Shown here: in pieces, positions 29,185-39,382 of the stretch | Numbering within the stretch: position 1 is the stretch's first letter | Layout of the letters: each line of letters begins with the position of its first letter | Assembly: GCA_026418935.1 (NCBI GenBank) | Contig: JAOAAJ010000073.1 | Span: 1-64,000 of the forward strand | Direction: 5' to 3' | Source: Caloramator sp. | GTDB taxonomy: Bacteria > Bacillota > Clostridia > Clostridiales > Caloramatoraceae | DNA length: 64,000 nt | The notes under the pieces: model-generated | Seen by the model: only the letters and a program-made list of their open reading frames with translations | Database searches by the model: none | Told to the model about the DNA's origin: nothing | Made by a program: the position numbers and the translations under genes

Positions 29185-30993
29185 ATGATATATGGTAACA
29201 TAGAAGGAATAAAGAAACAGCATATAAATAGGTTAGAAGAATTGTATGAATTAAATTGTGAAAAAGATATCTTAATTTCAACAAACATTTTAGATATAGT
29301 TTGTGAGATTTCACAAGCAATTAATCGAGAAGTTGCAGTATATATAAACAGAAGAGGTAAGATAGTTAATGTTTTAGTTGGAGATAACTTTACTGCACCA
29401 CTTGAGTTTATGAGTGAAAAAAGGAGTGAAAGAGGATTAAATGGTATACGTTGTATACATACACATTTAGCAGATGACTCAAGATTATCAACACCAGATA
29501 TTACAGCTTTAATTGAAATGAAGTTTGATACAATGGTTGCAGTAGCTGTTGTTGATGGAAGGCCAAAAAGTTTTTCCTTTGGTTATTTAAAGGTAGAAGA
29601 AGGATTATTAAAAAATGAAGCCTATGTTGAGGGACCGTATTGTATTGATGAAATTGATAATATATGTTTTTCAGATATTGTAAATGAAATAGAAAGACAA
29701 ATAGAATATACAGCCCATGAAGTGCATAAGAGTGACAAAGAAAGGGTAATTTTAGTAGGATGTAAATCAGAAGATGGATATTCTGTAGAGGAATCATTAG
29801 AGGAACTACAGGAACTTGCCGAGACTGCAGGGGCTTTAGTTTTACATAAAGTTATACAGAATAAAGCAAAAATTGATCCTGCATATTATATAGGTTCAGG
29901 CAAGGCAAGAGAAATAGCCCTTTTAAGACAAAGTCTAATGGCTGATACAGTTATATTTGATGATGAATTAAATGGTGTTCAGACAAGAAATCTTGAAGAG
30001 GTAATTGGTTGTAAGGTGATAGATAGAACGACATTAATACTTGATATATTTGCACAGCGTGCAAAATCAATGGAGGGGAAGCTACAGGTTGAACTTGCAC
30101 AGCTTAAATATAGATTGCCAAGGCTTATAGGATTAGGACACGTTTTATCACGAACAGGTGGTGGAATTGGAACAAGAGGACCAGGTGAAAAAAAGCTTGA
30201 AATAGATAAAAGACATATAAGAGAAAGAATATATGACCTTGAGAATGAATTAGATAGGGTTAAAAAAATAAGAAGTGTTCAAAGAGAAAGAAGAAAACAA
30301 AATGAAATTCCTGTTGTTGCCTTTGTTGGATATACAAATGTAGGAAAGTCAACGCTGAGAAACAAACTTTGTGAATTTTACGGAAAGGACAAGGAGAAGG
30401 TATTTGAAGCTAATATGCTATTTGCAACACTTGATACAACAACAAGAATTATTACGCTACCAAGTGGCAGAGATGTACTTTTTTCAGATACTGTAGGTTT
30501 TATTAGAAAATTACCTCATGATTTAGTTGAAGCATTTAAATCAACCCTTGAAGAGGTTGTTGAAAGTGATTTAATTGTCCATGTAGTAGATGGTTCAAAT
30601 GAAAATGCAATGGTTCAGATAGAAACAGTTAATAGGGTATTAAAAGAAATTGGAGCACAAAATAAAGAGATGATTTTGGCAATCAATAAAATAGATGCAG
30701 CCAAAGAAGAAAATGTATGTGCGATAAAGGCAAAATATCAAAATTGCGTAGAGATTTCAGCACTTAAGGAGATAAATTTAGATTTATTCTTAAAAGAAGT
30801 AGAGAAAAGAATATTTTCTGCAATTATACAAGAGACTTTACTTGTACCCTATAAGGATGCAAGAATAGTATCAGAACTTCATTCATTAAACTGTGTTAAA
30901 AAAGAAGAATATAAAGAAGATGGTATAGAGATATTGGTTGAGGGAACAGAGGATATTATTAATAGATATAAAAAATATTTACAAATTAATTAG
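29185..30993 (+). CDS. hflX: GTPase HflX
   Basis: Glycine-rich GTRGPGEKKLEIDKRHI; GYTNVGKST; DTVGFIRKLPH. Confidence 0.96.
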   Translation: MIYGNIEGIKKQHINRLEELYELNCEKDILISTNILDIVCEISQAINREVAVYINRRGKIVNVLVGDNFTAPLEFMSEKRSERGLNGIRCIHTHLADDSRLSTPDITALIEMKFDTMVAVAVVDGRPKSFSFGYLKVEEGLLKNEAYVEGPYCIDEIDNICFSDIVNEIERQIEYTAHEVHKSDKERVILVGCKSEDGYSVEESLEELQELAETAGALVLHKVIQNKAKIDPAYYIGSGKAREIALLRQSLMADTVIFDDELNGVQTRNLEEVIGCKVIDRTTLILDIFAQRAKSMEGKLQVELAQLKYRLPRLIGLGHVLSRTGGGIGTRGPGEKKLEIDKRHIRERIYDLENELDRVKKIRSVQRERRKQNEIPVVAFVGYTNVGKSTLRNKLCEFYGKDKEKVFEANMLFATLDTTTRIITLPSGRDVLFSDTVGFIRKLPHDLVEAFKSTLEEVVESDLIVHVVDGSNENAMVQIETVNRVLKEIGAQNKEMILAINKIDAAKEENVCAIKAKYQNCVEISALKEINLDLFLKEVEKRIFSAIIQETLLVPYKDARIVSELHSLNCVKKEEYKEDGIEILVEGTEDIINRYKKYLQIN

Positions 30994-31046
30994 ATGTATA
31001 TTGAAAAATTTATAAATATTTTGTATAATAAAAAATGTAAATTTAA

Positions 31047-31122
31047 TGCCGAGTCGCCAAAGTGGTAAGGCACCTGACTCTGGATCAGGCATGTGTGGGT
31101 TCGAGTCCTACCTCGGCAGCCA
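31047..31122 (+). tRNA. tRNA-Gln (anticodon CTG), CCA encoded
   Basis: TGCCGAG/CTCGGCA acceptor stem, CCTGA-CTCTGGA-TCAGG anticodon arm, GGGTTCGAGTCC T arm, GCCA 3' end. Confidence 0.96.
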
Positions 31123-31227
31123 TAATGATGTATAGGTAGAGATTGTTAATTTTTAGTAAATCTCTACCTTTTTTATTTTTAGTATGGTAAAATTTAATTA
31201 GTTAATTATTAAAAAAACAGTAATAAT

Positions 31228-32241
31228 TTAAAATTTGGACTTTATTAAACGAATGAAATAAAAATAAATTATAAGATGTATAGTAAGTAGTATATTAGTA
31301 ATAAAAAGAGATAAACTTAAATTATATTCAAAGGGTAGTGTAGGGTTTATAATGTGTGCTTTTCTTAATAGAGATAAATTTTCATTGTTTAAAAGAGAAT
31401 CGCCTGTCATATATAAAGTTTTAGAAATCCCTAATAAATCACATAGCGTAGGTGCAATATCTATTTGTTTAATGCTTTTAGGTAGCTTTAAATAGGTACG
31501 CTTACTAATAAAAATAAAAGGAGTTAAGAATGTATTTTCTTCAAAATTAGTATGTCCTCCAAAGTTTTGATGCCCATGATCAGAAGTTATTATTATATCA
31601 TAGTTGTATTTGTTTACTTCTTTATAGAGTTTGTATATTTCATAATCAATTTTATTAGCAGTATTTTTATACTGAATAGAATTTCCACCAAAGGAATGTC
31701 CAGCATTATCTACTGACATAGGATGAACTATTAAAAAATTTGGGTTAAAACTATTAACTACTGAAATTGCATCATTAAAGGTTGTTCCATCTCTAATAAA
31801 ATAAGTTTTTTTATAGTAAAAGCTAAAGGGGAAAAGTTCATCTATCCAAAAATAACCACATAGTGCTGTTTTTAATTTTTGACTTATGGCCAAATCTGAT
31901 GCAGAAAGTATTGGAGATGGAATGTGTTGGTTATTAGATGAAATACCACTTATATGAGTTGGTGCTCCAGTTAAAATTCTCATATAGCCTGCTCTTGATA
32001 AAGTTGGTTTATCTGCAATTGAAATAGTAAATTGTGCATTATTATTTTCAATTAAATTGTGAATAAAGGGCATATTATTTAATGCATCAACTCTAAGACC
32101 ATCTACAATAATTAAACATACCTTTTTATTAGATGGTTTAGATTTTGTAGTTATATCATAAAAGGTATATTTAAATAAAGATATTGTAGAATTTAAAATT
32201 AATATATATAATATTAAAGTTAATTTTATATAATTAGACAT
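31228..32241 (-). CDS. Alkaline phosphatase superfamily membrane-anchored phosphohydrolase
   Basis: VCLIIVDGLRVDALNNMPFI; VDNAGHSFGGNS; IITSDHGHQNFGGHT; N- and C-terminal TM segments. Confidence 0.85.
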   Translation of the reverse strand: MSNYIKLTLILYILILNSTISLFKYTFYDITTKSKPSNKKVCLIIVDGLRVDALNNMPFIHNLIENNNAQFTISIADKPTLSRAGYMRILTGAPTHISGISSNNQHIPSPILSASDLAISQKLKTALCGYFWIDELFPFSFYYKKTYFIRDGTTFNDAISVVNSFNPNFLIVHPMSVDNAGHSFGGNSIQYKNTANKIDYEIYKLYKEVNKYNYDIIITSDHGHQNFGGHTNFEENTFLTPFIFISKRTYLKLPKSIKQIDIAPTLCDLLGISKTLYMTGDSLLNNENLSLLRKAHIINPTLPFEYNLSLSLFITNILLTIHLIIYFYFIRLIKSKF

Positions 32242-32349
32242 AAAATCATCTCCTGTTTGTTTAATATTAATTTTTGTAAAAGTAACTATTTTATTTTATA
32301 GATTTATAGGTTTATTTGCTTAAGATATTAAGAAAAGGGAGGTATTATA

Positions 32350-33018
32350 ATGAATGGTAAATTTATACCTGAAATTAAAGGGGCTTTGAGAAGTCACTTG
32401 ATAGAAGTTCCTCCAGTAATTAGAGAAGCAAGTGGTATAGTGATTTTTGGTAAAAGAATAAAATCATTGGTTTTTACAACCGATGTTGCAATAATTAGAA
32501 ATACAAATGCAGATGCTGTTATCGCTGTTTATCCATTTACTCCACAACCTGTAATTACCCACGCAATAATGCAATCGGCTGATGTACCTGTATTTTGTGG
32601 TGTAGGTGGAGGTATAACAACAGGTAAAAGAGTTGTTAATTTAGCCCTTGATGCTGAGTTTCAAGGTGCAATAGGAGTCGTTGTTAATGCACCAACTTCA
32701 AATGAAACTATAAGGCAAATGAGGGAAACAATCGATATACCAATTGTTGTAACTGTAGTTTCAGAAAGGGAAAATTTTAGGGAGAGACTTGAAGCAGGAG
32801 CAACTATATTTAATGTTTCAGGTGCTAAGAATACTGCAAAGATTGTAAGAAAAATAAGAGAGGAATTTCCAACTGTGCCCATAATTGCAACAGGTGGGCC
32901 CACAGAGGAGACAATAAGAGAGACAATACTTGCAGGTGCAAATGCTATTTCATATACTCCACCAACAACAGCTGAAATTTTTGGAAGGATAATGGATAGA
33001 TATAGAGAAACTTTTTAA
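32350..33018 (+). CDS. Predicted TIM-barrel protein of unknown function (often annotated 'hydrolase')
   Basis: VPVFCGVGGGITTGKRVV; GVVVNAPTSNETIRQMRETIDIPIVVTVV; IIATGGPTEETIRETILAGANAISYTPP. Confidence 0.75.
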   Translation: MNGKFIPEIKGALRSHLIEVPPVIREASGIVIFGKRIKSLVFTTDVAIIRNTNADAVIAVYPFTPQPVITHAIMQSADVPVFCGVGGGITTGKRVVNLALDAEFQGAIGVVVNAPTSNETIRQMRETIDIPIVVTVVSERENFRERLEAGATIFNVSGAKNTAKIVRKIREEFPTVPIIATGGPTEETIRETILAGANAISYTPPTTAEIFGRIMDRYRETF

Positions 33019-33043
33019 AGAACACCAACTGGTGTTCTTTTAT
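33017..33043 (+). terminator. Terminator
   Basis: AAAGAACACCA-act-GGTGTTCTTTTA. Confidence 0.75.
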
Positions 33044-33103
33044 TTTAGTTGTATAAAAAATAAAATAATGAATATATTTAATTAAAGGAAAGGAGGAGTA
33101 AAA

Positions 33104-33769
33104 ATGAAAAGAAAAGTTAGTATATTGGTACTTTTATTAATACTATTTACAGCGACAATAGTAAGTGCACATAAGCCTATATTTGAAGGTAAAGACACAA
33201 CAATTAATTCCCCAATAATTATTGACGACCATACAATCTCATATGCTATATATGCATCTCTTGATGACAAAAATGATGTGGACTTCTATGAATTTGAAGC
33301 AAAGGAAGGAGAAAATTTTTATATAGAAATGCTTGTACCAAAAATAAAAAAGAATATAGGCTTTGAACCTAATTTTGCAATATTGAGTAAGGAATTTTCA
33401 GTAAAACATGAAGTACCTTTTAGTGTTCCTAATGGATATGGGGTTATAAATGTTGTATATCCTAAGGACTATAACAATGAATTTTATGAGAAATTTACAC
33501 AGACAACATATATAAAGGCACAGTCTATAAGTGGAATTATAAATAAAAGTGGTAAATATATAATAGCAGTTTATTCTACTACAAAGGGAGGAAAGTATAC
33601 ACTTGCAATAGGAAAAAAAGAAAAATTTGGAATAAAAGATTTTTTAACTTTTCCTTATATATACTTTAAAGTAAAATACTTTTTTAGTCCTGTATTTACC
33701 TCGTTAGGTTTAGCTGTCTTTATAATTTTTATTATAGGACTAATTAGAATCAAAAGAAGTAGGAGATGA
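33104..33769 (+). CDS. Secreted/membrane hypothetical protein with signal peptide and C-terminal TM
   Basis: N-terminal signal VSILVLLLILFTATIVSA; C-terminal LAVFIIFIIGLIRIKRSRR. Confidence 0.7.
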   Translation: MKRKVSILVLLLILFTATIVSAHKPIFEGKDTTINSPIIIDDHTISYAIYASLDDKNDVDFYEFEAKEGENFYIEMLVPKIKKNIGFEPNFAILSKEFSVKHEVPFSVPNGYGVINVVYPKDYNNEFYEKFTQTTYIKAQSISGIINKSGKYIIAVYSTTKGGKYTLAIGKKEKFGIKDFLTFPYIYFKVKYFFSPVFTSLGLAVFIIFIIGLIRIKRSRR

Positions 33770-33773
33770 TAAA

Positions 33774-34004
33774 ATGTTTATTTGTCCTGTTTGCAATGGT
33801 ATTGTTGATTATGTTGCTATATGCCCTAACTGTAAAAATCCTATGAAGTTATTAGATAAAGTTGAATACTATTATGATGATTATGCATTAAACCTTGAAC
33901 AAAAGACATTGGAGGATGTTAAGGATATATATTGTAATCACTATTGTTTTTGTGAGGAGTGTAATAAAACTGTTATTGTTAAAGTTGATAAGGTCAAAGA
34001 ATAA
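33774..34004 (+). CDS. Small zinc-ribbon-like hypothetical protein
   Basis: CPVCN...CPNC and CNHYCFCEEC clusters. Confidence 0.7.
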   Translation: MFICPVCNGIVDYVAICPNCKNPMKLLDKVEYYYDDYALNLEQKTLEDVKDIYCNHYCFCEECNKTVIVKVDKVKE

Positions 34005-34077
34005 ATTGTTTATTTATAATTTTTTTGCTATAATTAAATAAAATTTTTTAGTTTAAATTATTAAAGTTGGGGGTGGA

Positions 34078-34965
34078 GTGATGAACATAAGATTATATCA
34101 AGAGGCATACTTAAGCGTAGAAAAAAAGTTAAAGGCAAACTCAAGTATATTATGTGCAATGATTTATGGTAGTTTAGTAAATGGTGATTTGTGGGAAAAG
34201 TCTGATATAGATTTTTTTGTAATAACAAAGGAACAGAATAAAAATGAAATAGTACAAACAAGATATGCAAATATAAAAATAAACATTCAATATGTATCAA
34301 GGGATATTTTTTTAGAACAGTACAACCACTATTTAAAGGGTGGTACATTTCATAAAGCAGTATTTAGTGGAAAGATATTGTTTTGTTTAGATGATGAATT
34401 AATGACAGTCTTAAATGAAATAAAGTTTTATACAGATAGAGAGAGAAATATAAGAAACATAGAGATATTGTCAAATCTTCTTAATTCAATACATTATGTG
34501 AATAAATATTTAAAAACACATAAATATGAAACCGCCTATCAATGGTGTGTGGATCTCGTAAAATACTATGCAAGACTTTTAATGAGTGTAAAGGGGCATA
34601 TGACAGATAAAGATATTCTCTCCTTTGCAGTAAATATGGATTTGTCTGTTAAAGAAATGTTTGATGAATTGACAGAAGGAAGTGAACTTAAAGAAAGAGT
34701 AGAAAATGTGTTAAATATAGCTGAAAATTTTGTGGAGGATAATATTGAGATTTTATGTACACCAATTATTGAAGTGCTAAAGACTACTCAAAGGCCTTTA
34801 TCAGTTCAAGAAATAAAAAATTTACCTTTATTTAATCAAATAGATGGAGATTTGAGTAAAGTTTTAAATAAGTTGGTTGAAAAGGGATCAATAATAGAAA
34901 CAACAAGAAAATATACAACTTATGGAGAAGAATATTTAATAGATGAGATTGTATATACAGCATAG
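34078..34965 (+). CDS. Nucleotidyltransferase (MNT)-helical (HEPN-like) fusion with C-terminal wHTH-like segment
   Basis: MIYGSLVNGDLWEKSDIDFFVI NTase motif; helical middle; SVQEIKNLPLF...VLNKLVEKGSIIE wHTH-like. Confidence 0.7.
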   Translation: MMNIRLYQEAYLSVEKKLKANSSILCAMIYGSLVNGDLWEKSDIDFFVITKEQNKNEIVQTRYANIKINIQYVSRDIFLEQYNHYLKGGTFHKAVFSGKILFCLDDELMTVLNEIKFYTDRERNIRNIEILSNLLNSIHYVNKYLKTHKYETAYQWCVDLVKYYARLLMSVKGHMTDKDILSFAVNMDLSVKEMFDELTEGSELKERVENVLNIAENFVEDNIEILCTPIIEVLKTTQRPLSVQEIKNLPLFNQIDGDLSKVLNKLVEKGSIIETTRKYTTYGEEYLIDEIVYTA

Positions 34966-35011
34966 GTTGATGTATAATATTAGTTGTTACAAATGAATTG
35001 GGGGTAATATT

Positions 35012-35857
35012 ATGAAAAAAATAAAAATATTTGCAGATAGTGCATGTGATTTAGATTTAGATTATTTAAAAGAATTAGATATTGAAATGATACCTATGAC
35101 TGTAGCCTTTGGAGATGAAATATATGAAGATAGAGTTACAATAACAACAAAGGAGTTTTATGAAAAATTAAGAACCATAAAGGATTTACCAAAAACTTCT
35201 CAAATACCACCTTCAAAATTTGTGGAGAGATTTAAAGAATTTTTAGATAAGGGCTATCACATACTTTATGTAGCCTTTTCTTCAAGACTGAGTGGTACAT
35301 ACCAATCAGCTTGTATTGCCAAGGATATGCTTGAGACAGATGATATTACAGTAATTGATTCAAAGGGGGCTTCTGTTGGTCTGGGCTTAATTGTAAGAGA
35401 AGCAGCTCTAATGGTTAAACAAGGTAAAACATTAGATGAAATTGTAGATAGAGTAATCTATATGAGAGATAGAATGGAACACATATTTGCTGTTGGAAAT
35501 CTTGATATGTTAAAAAGAGGAGGAAGAATATCAACTGCACAAGCTGCAATAGGTACCCTTTTAAATGTAAAGCCAATTCTTCAATTTAGTGATGGATATA
35601 TAATTCCTTATGATAAGGTAAGAGGAGAAAAGGGAATAATTAAAAAGGTTATAGAAACTATGAAGGAAAGAGGATATGACCTTGAAAATCAAGTAATTGG
35701 TATGAACTTTTCAAATAATTTTGATTTCTGTTTACAACTTAGAGATGAAATACAGAAAGAATTTAATATTAAAGAATTTGTTATATATGAAATTGGAGCA
35801 GCAATAGGAAGCCATGTGGGAGAAGGGACAACATCAGTTTTCTTCTTGAGAAAGTAG
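35012..35857 (+). CDS. DegV family (fatty-acid-binding) protein
   Basis: IKIFADSACDLDLDYLKELDIEMIPM; SSRLSGTYQSA; LDMLKRGGRIS. Confidence 0.95.
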   Translation: MKKIKIFADSACDLDLDYLKELDIEMIPMTVAFGDEIYEDRVTITTKEFYEKLRTIKDLPKTSQIPPSKFVERFKEFLDKGYHILYVAFSSRLSGTYQSACIAKDMLETDDITVIDSKGASVGLGLIVREAALMVKQGKTLDEIVDRVIYMRDRMEHIFAVGNLDMLKRGGRISTAQAAIGTLLNVKPILQFSDGYIIPYDKVRGEKGIIKKVIETMKERGYDLENQVIGMNFSNNFDFCLQLRDEIQKEFNIKEFVIYEIGAAIGSHVGEGTTSVFFLRK

Positions 35858-35866
35858 AGGGATTAT

Positions 35867-37282
35867 ATGAAAAAACACTATCCTATTTCAGTAAATAAAA
35901 ATGGTGTAGAACCTCTTTATGTACAGGTTTTTGAGGAGCTAAAAAAATTAATAGAGATAGGTACACTAAAGGCAGATGAAAAGCTTCCTTCAATAAGAGA
36001 ACTTTCAAAAAGTATAGGAGTTAACAATGTTACTATTGTAAATGCCTATAGGATGCTTGAACAGGAAGGTTTGGTGTATTCGAAAGTTGGAAGCGGCACC
36101 TTTGTTAGAGGTAATAATACTCTAAAACAAGAACCTCAAATAAGAAAAGAATATAAAAACAATGAAAACATAAAAATTAATTTATCTAATTCAATGCCAA
36201 ATCCGAACTACTTTCCTGTAGAAGAATTTAAAAATGTTATAAATGAAGTATTAGATAGGGATGGAGGATTTGCTTTTACTTATCAAGAACCTAAGGGCTA
36301 TTTCCCATTAAGAGAGAGTTTGAGTGAATACTCAAGGGAGATGGGCATAGAAGCAAATATAAATGATATAAATATTATATCTGGAGCACAGCAAGGGATA
36401 GATATTATTTCAAAGACACTTTTAAAGTTTGGTGATAATGTTGTTGTAGAGTGTCCAACCTATACAGGAGCAGTTGCAGTATTTAGATCAAGGGGTGCAA
36501 ATGTTATTGAAGTACCTATAGAAAGTGAAGGGATAAACTTAGAAATTTTAGAAGATGTGGTTAAAAAGAATAAAATAAAATTACTATATATAATGACAAA
36601 CTTTCAAAATCCCACTGGATATACATATTCAGAGGATACAAAATTGAGTCTTATATATTTAGCTAACAGATATGGTTTTTATATAATTGAAGACGACTAT
36701 ATGTCTGAACTAAGGTTCTATGGTGAAAATACTCTACCGATAAAATCAATTGATAAAAACAACAGAGTTATATATTTGAAGAGTTTTTCAAAGATTTTTA
36801 TGCCAGGAATAAGATTAGGGTATGTTATCTCTCCTAATAACATGAGTATGGACATTCAAAGTGTAAAATATTCAACAGACATATCAACTTCTGGACTTAT
36901 GCAGAGAGCCTTTGATTTATATTTAAGAAAAAGGTTATGGCATAAGCATATAAACTTTTTAGTGGAAAAATACAAGGATAAATACGATTTTGTTGTTGAA
37001 TATATTAATAAAAATGCTGATTTTATAGATTTTGTAGAACCTCAAGGCGGTATAAATTTTTGGTGTAAAACTGATATGGACTCGTCAATTTATGCAAGTC
37101 TATTAAAGGATGAAGGTATAACAATTGCTCCAGGAAGTGCATTTTATTTAGATGATGTAAATACAAATTACTTTAGAATGAGTTTTGGTACTTGCAGCAA
37201 AGAAGAATTAAAATTTGCATTGGATAAAATGAAGGAAGTATACTTTAGATGTAAAAAAGGGAATATCTTTAGTTTTATATAA
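35867..37282 (+). CDS. MocR/PdxR-type regulator: GntR wHTH fused to PLP aminotransferase
   Basis: LYVQVFEELKKLIEIGTLKADEKLPSIRELSKSIGVN plus FQNPTGYTYS, YLKSFSKIFMPGIRLGY. Confidence 0.93.
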   Translation: MKKHYPISVNKNGVEPLYVQVFEELKKLIEIGTLKADEKLPSIRELSKSIGVNNVTIVNAYRMLEQEGLVYSKVGSGTFVRGNNTLKQEPQIRKEYKNNENIKINLSNSMPNPNYFPVEEFKNVINEVLDRDGGFAFTYQEPKGYFPLRESLSEYSREMGIEANINDINIISGAQQGIDIISKTLLKFGDNVVVECPTYTGAVAVFRSRGANVIEVPIESEGINLEILEDVVKKNKIKLLYIMTNFQNPTGYTYSEDTKLSLIYLANRYGFYIIEDDYMSELRFYGENTLPIKSIDKNNRVIYLKSFSKIFMPGIRLGYVISPNNMSMDIQSVKYSTDISTSGLMQRAFDLYLRKRLWHKHINFLVEKYKDKYDFVVEYINKNADFIDFVEPQGGINFWCKTDMDSSIYASLLKDEGITIAPGSAFYLDDVNTNYFRMSFGTCSKEELKFALDKMKEVYFRCKKGNIFSFI

Positions 37283-37283
37283 T

Positions 37284-37321
37284 AAAAAGTGCCTTGAAAC
37301 ATAAGTTCTTGGCACTTTTTA
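37284..37321 (+). terminator. Terminator
   Basis: AAAAAGTGCC...GGCACTTTTT. Confidence 0.75.
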
Positions 37322-37330
37322 TGTACAGCA

Positions 37331-37525
37331 TTACTTATTTATAGCTTCGTTTAAATCCTTTACCATAGCTTCAACATCGATACCATGAGCAAGAGCACCT
37401 TGTTCAAGTGTTTCGAATCTTGCAGCCATGCATCCTAAACAGTGCATACCATACTTAAAGAATACGTCAGCTGTTTCAGGATATTTGTTAACTATTTCAA
37501 TTATTCCCATATCTTTAGTTATCAT
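37331..37525 (-). CDS. DUF1858 domain-containing protein
   Basis: MITKDMGIIEIVNKYPETADVFFKYGMHCLGCMAARFETLEQGALAHGID. Confidence 0.92.
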   Translation of the reverse strand: MITKDMGIIEIVNKYPETADVFFKYGMHCLGCMAARFETLEQGALAHGIDVEAMVKDLNEAINK

Positions 37526-37617
37526 TTTTGCACCTCCAACATTGATAAATTTCTTTAAATATATTATCATATTAAATTGATAATTACAAATATGTTTATA
37601 TTAATTTAGGTGATGTT

Positions 37618-38280
37618 ATGAAGAATTTATCTTGGGAAAATATTGATTTATTAAGTGATGCTGATATTAGCTACCTTCTTTATAAAGAGGGAAAGGGTAT
37701 TAATACTATATCAAAAATTAGAGGGATTGAAAAAAATACAGTTGAAAGACAAATAATTGAATGTAGAATAAAATACAGAACTCATGAACTTGGAGATAAT
37801 CCTGAAAAGATAATAAATAGTCTATTTAAATGTAATAGAAAGGAAAGAGTTATTCTTTTAGAGGAATTGGATGATAAAAAGAAAAAAGCCCTTGAAAATT
37901 ATGCTATAGATAATCTTTTTTCAGTAAATAGGGATGAATGCCTTTTTCTTATATGGCTTCTTGGTGAACTAAAATCTAAAAGGGCAATTCAGCCTATTAT
38001 GGCGTTTTTAAAATGTACAGATGGAAATATAAAAAGGATATGTTGTTCATCTTTAGCTAAAATTGAAGCACAGGAAGCAGAAGATGCGTTGATTTTTGTT
38101 TTAAATGATAAAAGACCACAGGTTAAACAATATGCAATAAAGGCACTTGGAAGAATAAAAAGCAAAAAAGCTATTAAATATTTGCAGGGAATTTTAAAGG
38201 ATAAAAATGAAAAAGAATATATAATTAGAGCAGCAGAGATAGCTTTAAAGGAAATAGAAGGGAGCAAATACGATGTCTAA
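37618..38280 (+). CDS. HEAT-repeat domain protein
   Basis: RAIQPIMAFLKCTDGNIKRICCSSLAKI; QVKQYAIKALGRIKSKKAIKYL. Confidence 0.85.
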   Translation: MKNLSWENIDLLSDADISYLLYKEGKGINTISKIRGIEKNTVERQIIECRIKYRTHELGDNPEKIINSLFKCNRKERVILLEELDDKKKKALENYAIDNLFSVNRDECLFLIWLLGELKSKRAIQPIMAFLKCTDGNIKRICCSSLAKIEAQEAEDALIFVLNDKRPQVKQYAIKALGRIKSKKAIKYLQGILKDKNEKEYIIRAAEIALKEIEGSKYDV

Positions 38281-38932
38281 AGACTTTTTTACTGTTAAAA
38301 AACAAGTGGAAGTTGAGATGGAGGAGAGACGTTCTATTTTTATATGTAATATAAAGAGAGTATTAAATGAAGATGAGGCAATGGATTTTATAAATGAAAT
38401 AAAGGCAAAATATAAGGATGCTACCCATAATGTATATGCTTATATCACAAACAACGGAATCTCTATGAGATATTCCGATGATGGGGAACCACAGGGTACT
38501 GCAGGACCTCCAGTTCTTGAAGTTTTGAAAAGAGAAAATCTGAACAACGTAGCAGTTGTCGTTACAAGATATTTTGGTGGAATTCTATTAGGAGCTGGTG
38601 GTTTAGTAAGAGCCTATGGGGCATCTTGTAAGCAAGGTGTAGATGCAGCAGGAAAAGTAAAGGAATCTGAAGCTGTAATATTTGATATTGTATGTGATTA
38701 TGATAAATATGGTAAAGTTAATAATTATTTAAGCAAAAGAAACATAATAATAAGGAATACAGAGTTTACTGATGTAGTAACTTTAGAAATAATGGCCTTC
38801 AACAACGAATTTCAGAAAATTCGACAAGATTTGATTGAAATGTTTAATGGTAATGATATAATAAAAGTAAAAGAAGAAGGCGTTACTTGCTTTGTTGATG
38901 CAGAAGGTAAAATTATGGAGGTGCCAGCATGA
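38273..38932 (+). CDS. YigZ/IMPACT family protein
   Basis: RYSDDGEPQGTAGPPVLEVL; VVVTRYFGGILLGAGGLVRAYG. Confidence 0.95.
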   Translation: MSKDFFTVKKQVEVEMEERRSIFICNIKRVLNEDEAMDFINEIKAKYKDATHNVYAYITNNGISMRYSDDGEPQGTAGPPVLEVLKRENLNNVAVVVTRYFGGILLGAGGLVRAYGASCKQGVDAAGKVKESEAVIFDIVCDYDKYGKVNNYLSKRNIIIRNTEFTDVVTLEIMAFNNEFQKIRQDLIEMFNGNDIIKVKEEGVTCFVDAEGKIMEVPA

Positions 38933-39300
38933 TAGAAGAATTTAAAAATATGAACACTTGGGCAGTTATAGGAAGTGTTTCAAATAAAGAAAAATTTGCA
39001 TATAAAATATATAGCTTTTTAAAGAATAAGGGATACAAAGTATATCCAGTAGATCCATCAGGTAAGGAAGTAGATGGACAAAGAACATATATTTCACTTA
39101 AGGATCTGCCTGAAAAACCTGATGCTATTAATATGGTTATAAATCCTGTAAGAGGTGAAAGGTATATAGATGAGGCAGCAGAAGTTGGAATAAAATATGC
39201 ATGGTTTCAACCAGGAGCTGAAAGTTTTGAGGTAATAGAAAAGGCAAAAGAATATGGTATGCAGGTTGTTTATGGTAGATGCGTTATGGTTGATTTTTAG
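38929..39300 (+). CDS. CoA-binding domain protein
   Basis: WAVIGSVSNKEKFAYKIYSFLKNKGYKVYPVDP; WFQPGAES. Confidence 0.9.
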   Translation: MIEEFKNMNTWAVIGSVSNKEKFAYKIYSFLKNKGYKVYPVDPSGKEVDGQRTYISLKDLPEKPDAINMVINPVRGERYIDEAAEVGIKYAWFQPGAESFEVIEKAKEYGMQVVYGRCVMVDF

Positions 39301-39382
39301 TTTAAAGCCCCTCATATCTTGAAAATAGACAATTTACATGGTAAAATATATATTCGGATTTTAAGTTAAGGGGGCATAAAAA

